Source: Psettodes erumei (taxonomy: Eukaryota > Chordata > Actinopteri > Pleuronectiformes > Psettodidae). From it: DNA of 64,000 bases. The position numbers and the translations under genes were made by a program. The notes beneath the pieces are model-generated. The model searched no databases and was not told the DNA's origin. It saw only the letters and a program-made list of their open reading frames with translations. Shown here in pieces: positions 60,945 to 64,000 of the stretch (within the stretch, counting starts at the first letter, position 1; each line of letters opens with the position of its first letter). The stretch covers positions 512,501 to 576,500 of the forward strand of contig JAFBJZ010000640.1 of assembly GCA_016785225.1 (NCBI GenBank). The letters are read 5' to 3'.

Positions 60945-61115
60945 GAAGCTCCAGCCAGCAGCCAGTTAGCTTAGCTTAGCACAGACCTGATATAAAGTGT
61001 GATTAAGTGAGCGTCAGAGGTGCTGGTAGGCCTGTTTTTTTTAACCTTTGGACAGAGCCAGTCTTCATGCTAAGCTAAGCTAACCATCAGCTGGCTGCAG
61101 CTTCACGTTTAGCGT
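60945..61115. repeat. Teleost gctaagctaagctaac inverted-repeat element (degenerate)
   Basis: Arms ccagccagcagccagttagc (plus side) and gctaaccatcagctggctgc are near reverse complements, flanking gaggtgctggtaggcctg and acctttggacagagcc. I recognise this arrangement as a short, non-coding dispersed repeat frequent in percomorph intergenic DNA. It has no coding capacity. Arms differ at a few bases, so it looks old. Confidence 0.6.
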
Positions 61116-62331
61116 GAGAGGCGAAACGCACGGTTGCCAAAAATACTTCAACTTGAAATCCGACGGTTCCCTCTGGACAGTGCATGTGTGAAGTTGACAG
61201 TTTGTCCTGAGGGTGGCGCTAGAGGAACGCTAACGGAGAGCACCCCCGACCGGATGGGGTTCATGCTCTGATTAACATCATTGTGCTCAGTACATTTCAT
61301 GGCCACCTCCTCACACTGCCATCATTCATGTCACGGATCAGACCCACGTGCCAACTCACAACTTTTGTTTTTACAGTCAGCCTATTGGTTTTAAAAACCG
61401 TTAGCCGGCTGTTAGCTTGCAGCAGTAAAGAAAGGAGCTCAGGGCTCATTGATGGTTTTTGAAAACATTGCAGTTCTTTTTTGAAACTGCAGGCTAACGG
61501 ACGGGCTCAGACACTAATGAATAGGAGCCTGTCCTGCTTTACGTCAGATCTGTCTCAGCGCTGACGACGCTCGGCTAATGTCTCCTGGATTCATCTATTT
61601 AAAATTTTTTTTTTTTTTTAATAACATGGGCCTTTTTGCATCCAGGGAGGGACTGGTCCTGTAAAGTTAGAAACATGTTTGATATGTTTTAGAAGAAATG
61701 AAATGCACAGACTAACACTAACTGAACACCTGACTGAATAAATCTTTCTTTTTGGTTTCTGGTTGGAACAGCGCGGGGTGTGCTGGGCAGCTCGCGGCCT
61801 TGGTTTTTGTGTTGTTATGTATTTGTTAGGCAGCGCAGTCACCAGCAACTACAGTGTCTGGTTTCCAAGTTACATCAACCCTGTTTTTTTTTCTTTTTGT
61901 GCTTTCACTTGAGAGATTTCAGACGAGGCATCTCGACGGAGAAACCTTCGCTGTGTGAATCGCGGCGCTCGATTTCTGTTCTTTAGATGTAAAAGTGTAA
62001 CAGAAGCAGACCGCTTATGAAAGAGCGTTTTTATTCCACCGCCTTTGCTTGGACAGAAATGAAGTGATGGCAATGAAATGCTTCAAGCGACACCAAAGCT
62101 GTGCCTTGGCAAGCGGCAGGCTAAGCCTAAATGCCTGACTAACAGGCAACAGATAGAGTTGCACACTGCTTATTCTGAGTCAACACTCTGTAATCTCAAC
62201 TGGGCTCTCTGCTTGCACCTGCCTCCCTCTCACACACACACACACACACACACGTACACAAAGCTAAATTTACTGCCCGCATTGTGCGTTCACATATGAC
62301 ACCGGGACGTGCGCTCGAACTGCATGTGAAT

Positions 62332-62371
<40 letters not shown>

Positions 62372-63033
62372 AGGGGGTCGCACGGCGTCTCGTAAAAACA
62401 GAGGCGGCAGGTACGGCGGCGACAAAGTAACGCACACATCCTTCGCCTCCAGGATGCGACTCGAAGCGTCGCACACGGGAAGAGAGATAAAAGAGTAACA
62501 CTGCTTTTGACACCCAGGCGAACATTTGCGTTCCCCTCTATCCTCCTTCTTTTTTAATACAGTAAGTGCTCGTTACTTTGGCAACTACAAATTATCTGGT
62601 CAGATATTTTGTCTGAAATCCCATTTCCAGTGAAAACCGGGCGACACGTTTTGTTTCAACACCAAAGGCCTTTGGCATATGATGAACCGGTAGAAAAAAA
62701 AAAAAAGCACCTCCTCCATAGGAGTGTAAACTAAATGCTGGCTTTGTCCGGCGCTGTCCCAGCTCACGGGCTCGAGCCGCGGCGGAACCGGATCGGATCG
62801 AACTGGATCCGTGACAGTCGGGTTACACGGAGCGCGACTGACTTTGAACCGAGGACAGCGCCGCCTTCGGATCCGGCTTAAAACAAGGAAGAATTGGCAA
62901 GAAAGGGAAAGTGACTTGGCAGGACCAGTGGATCAGCAAGAGGCGACGCGGGAAGTTATTGTCAAGAACGAGTCGGCCTCCGGCGTCTTTACCGTTGAAA
63001 TACTGCGGTTCTGTACCGTTACTTCAGCCGTTT

Positions 63034-63064
<31 letters not shown>

Positions 63065-64000
63065 TTATTATTATTATAATTATTTATGAAAGAGCTGGCT
63101 TCTTTTTTTTGTGTTTTTTTTTGCTCCCCCCCCCCCTCTAAATTCAGTGCAGTCAGTCACAAACTAACCCATGACAGAAACATCTCTGGTAATGTATTAT
63201 AGAAAAGATTAAGTACTAGCCTGCGGTAGCGAGGAGCCGCTGCAGGTTGGCAGCAGTCTCCGCGCTGCCGTGCCATCCCGCCTCATTTGGACGTGTGGTA
63301 ATCCTTGAAATGTTCTCAAACAGCAGGGGGGGGTTGTGGGTGGGGGTTGTGGGTGGGGGTGGGCGCTCACGCACGCACGGGCGGGCGGCGTTCCCGAGGG
63401 CGCGGACACCGTGAACACTACAAACGACTGTCATGACATCCCCTTCTTATTCTCGCGTAACAATATAAATATCGAAATCCGGCGAAAGTTTGGGAGACTG
63501 CGATGATTGCGGCCGCACACACACCCTCATTTGCTGGTGCAGGTTCATGTTTTATCCTCCAGTCTGCTGATTCGACAGGAATTACTGATGATTTAATGTC
63601 CGGAGACAGTTCTGTACGGCTCTTTAATTTGACCCACGGCCGTATTGCATTACCTGTGTTTATCTAAGCTTCCACCCAGAAACACTTGGTGTCGGGTTGT
63701 CAGGTGCGTTTTGTTGCTTCTTCTTCTGTGGTGGCGGACGAGCGACAGGCCAAGAAGACAGAGTGGAGTTTCTGCTTCTCTTGCCGGTTCTGTGGCTGCG
63801 CTCGACTTGGTGACATCAGACTACCGGAGCAGAGACTTGGTGCCTGTGCGGTGGCGTCAGGTTGGACCCAAACAGGAGGATTTCGGGGGTTTGGGGGGTT
63901 CGGGGTGGGGGTGGGTGAAGTCCTGCTGTTACACGGTTCCACCGTCTGCAGTTCAAAGGTGAAGCGATCCGGTCTGCAGAGGTCCGGGTTCCGACTCCAC
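61116..64000. other. Intergenic DNA without recognised genes
   Basis: Simple repeats occur at 62231-62252 (CA), 62336-62367 (TG), 63037-63060 (ATT) and a G-rich block at 63326-63362. Open frames are short and show no domain. The right edge (63.6-64.0 kb) has moderate GC content, but I cannot support an exon there. Confidence 0.5.

Noticed and set aside
62811..63089. 92-codon plus-strand frame
   Set aside because: It ends in an (ATT)n microsatellite coding Ile/Tyr runs and has no domain or splice partners.
1..64000. tRNA, rRNA or miRNA genes
   Set aside because: I looked for tRNA B-box-like ggttcgaat patterns and for obvious long hairpins and found none that fold convincingly by eye. A covariance-model scan would be decisive.

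Overview
This window is vertebrate, most likely teleost (percomorph-like) genomic DNA. It contains four spliced protein genes with canonical introns, many (CA/GT)n microsatellites, a 12-kb AT-rich satellite array, and an intergenic repeat of the gctaagctaagctaac type that I associate with percomorph genomes. No bacterial operons, CRISPR arrays, tRNA or rRNA genes were recognised.

Layout: 1-165 looks like the 3' end of a plus-strand gene lying off the left edge. 795-12693 is a tandem array of about 67 copies of a roughly 177-bp T-rich satellite. A 0.77-kb LTR-like segment follows, then two more satellite copies (13459-13812). CLIP4 (minus strand, 15 coding exons, 16403-30920) has a probable 3' UTR to about 14.55 kb and a noncoding first exon near 33.0 kb. 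A divergent promoter of about 1 kb separates it from CIMIP5/C2orf50 (plus, 3 exons, 34106-34936). SLC66A3/PQLC3 (plus, 7 exons, 36142-39820) is next. ROCK2 (minus, 31 coding exons, 42134-57913) converges on SLC66A3 tail to tail and has a 7-kb first intron. 58-64 kb holds the GC-rich ROCK2 upstream region and intergenic DNA with no recognised gene.

The four coding models were built by hand from splice sites and remembered family sequences. In each, exon lengths and phases close exactly on a stop codon: 725, 154, 206 and 1377 residues. CIMIP5-SLC66A3-ROCK2 is also the gene order of human 2p25.1. CLIP4 is elsewhere in human (2p23), so its junction with CIMIP5 is a rearrangement point.

CLIP4 (microtubule binding), CIMIP5 (ciliary microtubule lumen) and ROCK2 (RhoA effector kinase) all concern the cytoskeleton, but they are neighbours by synteny and not an operon. 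The most notable observations are an RFX X-box abutting a forkhead site just upstream of the ciliary gene CIMIP5, core-versus-edge structure in the satellite, a ROCK2 stop codon embedded in a usable splice donor with a candidate alternative C-terminal exon, a frame-required GC-AG intron in ROCK2, and microsatellites acting as polypyrimidine tracts in CLIP4. I did not find a clearly new biological system; the satellite and the regulatory details are the best leads.
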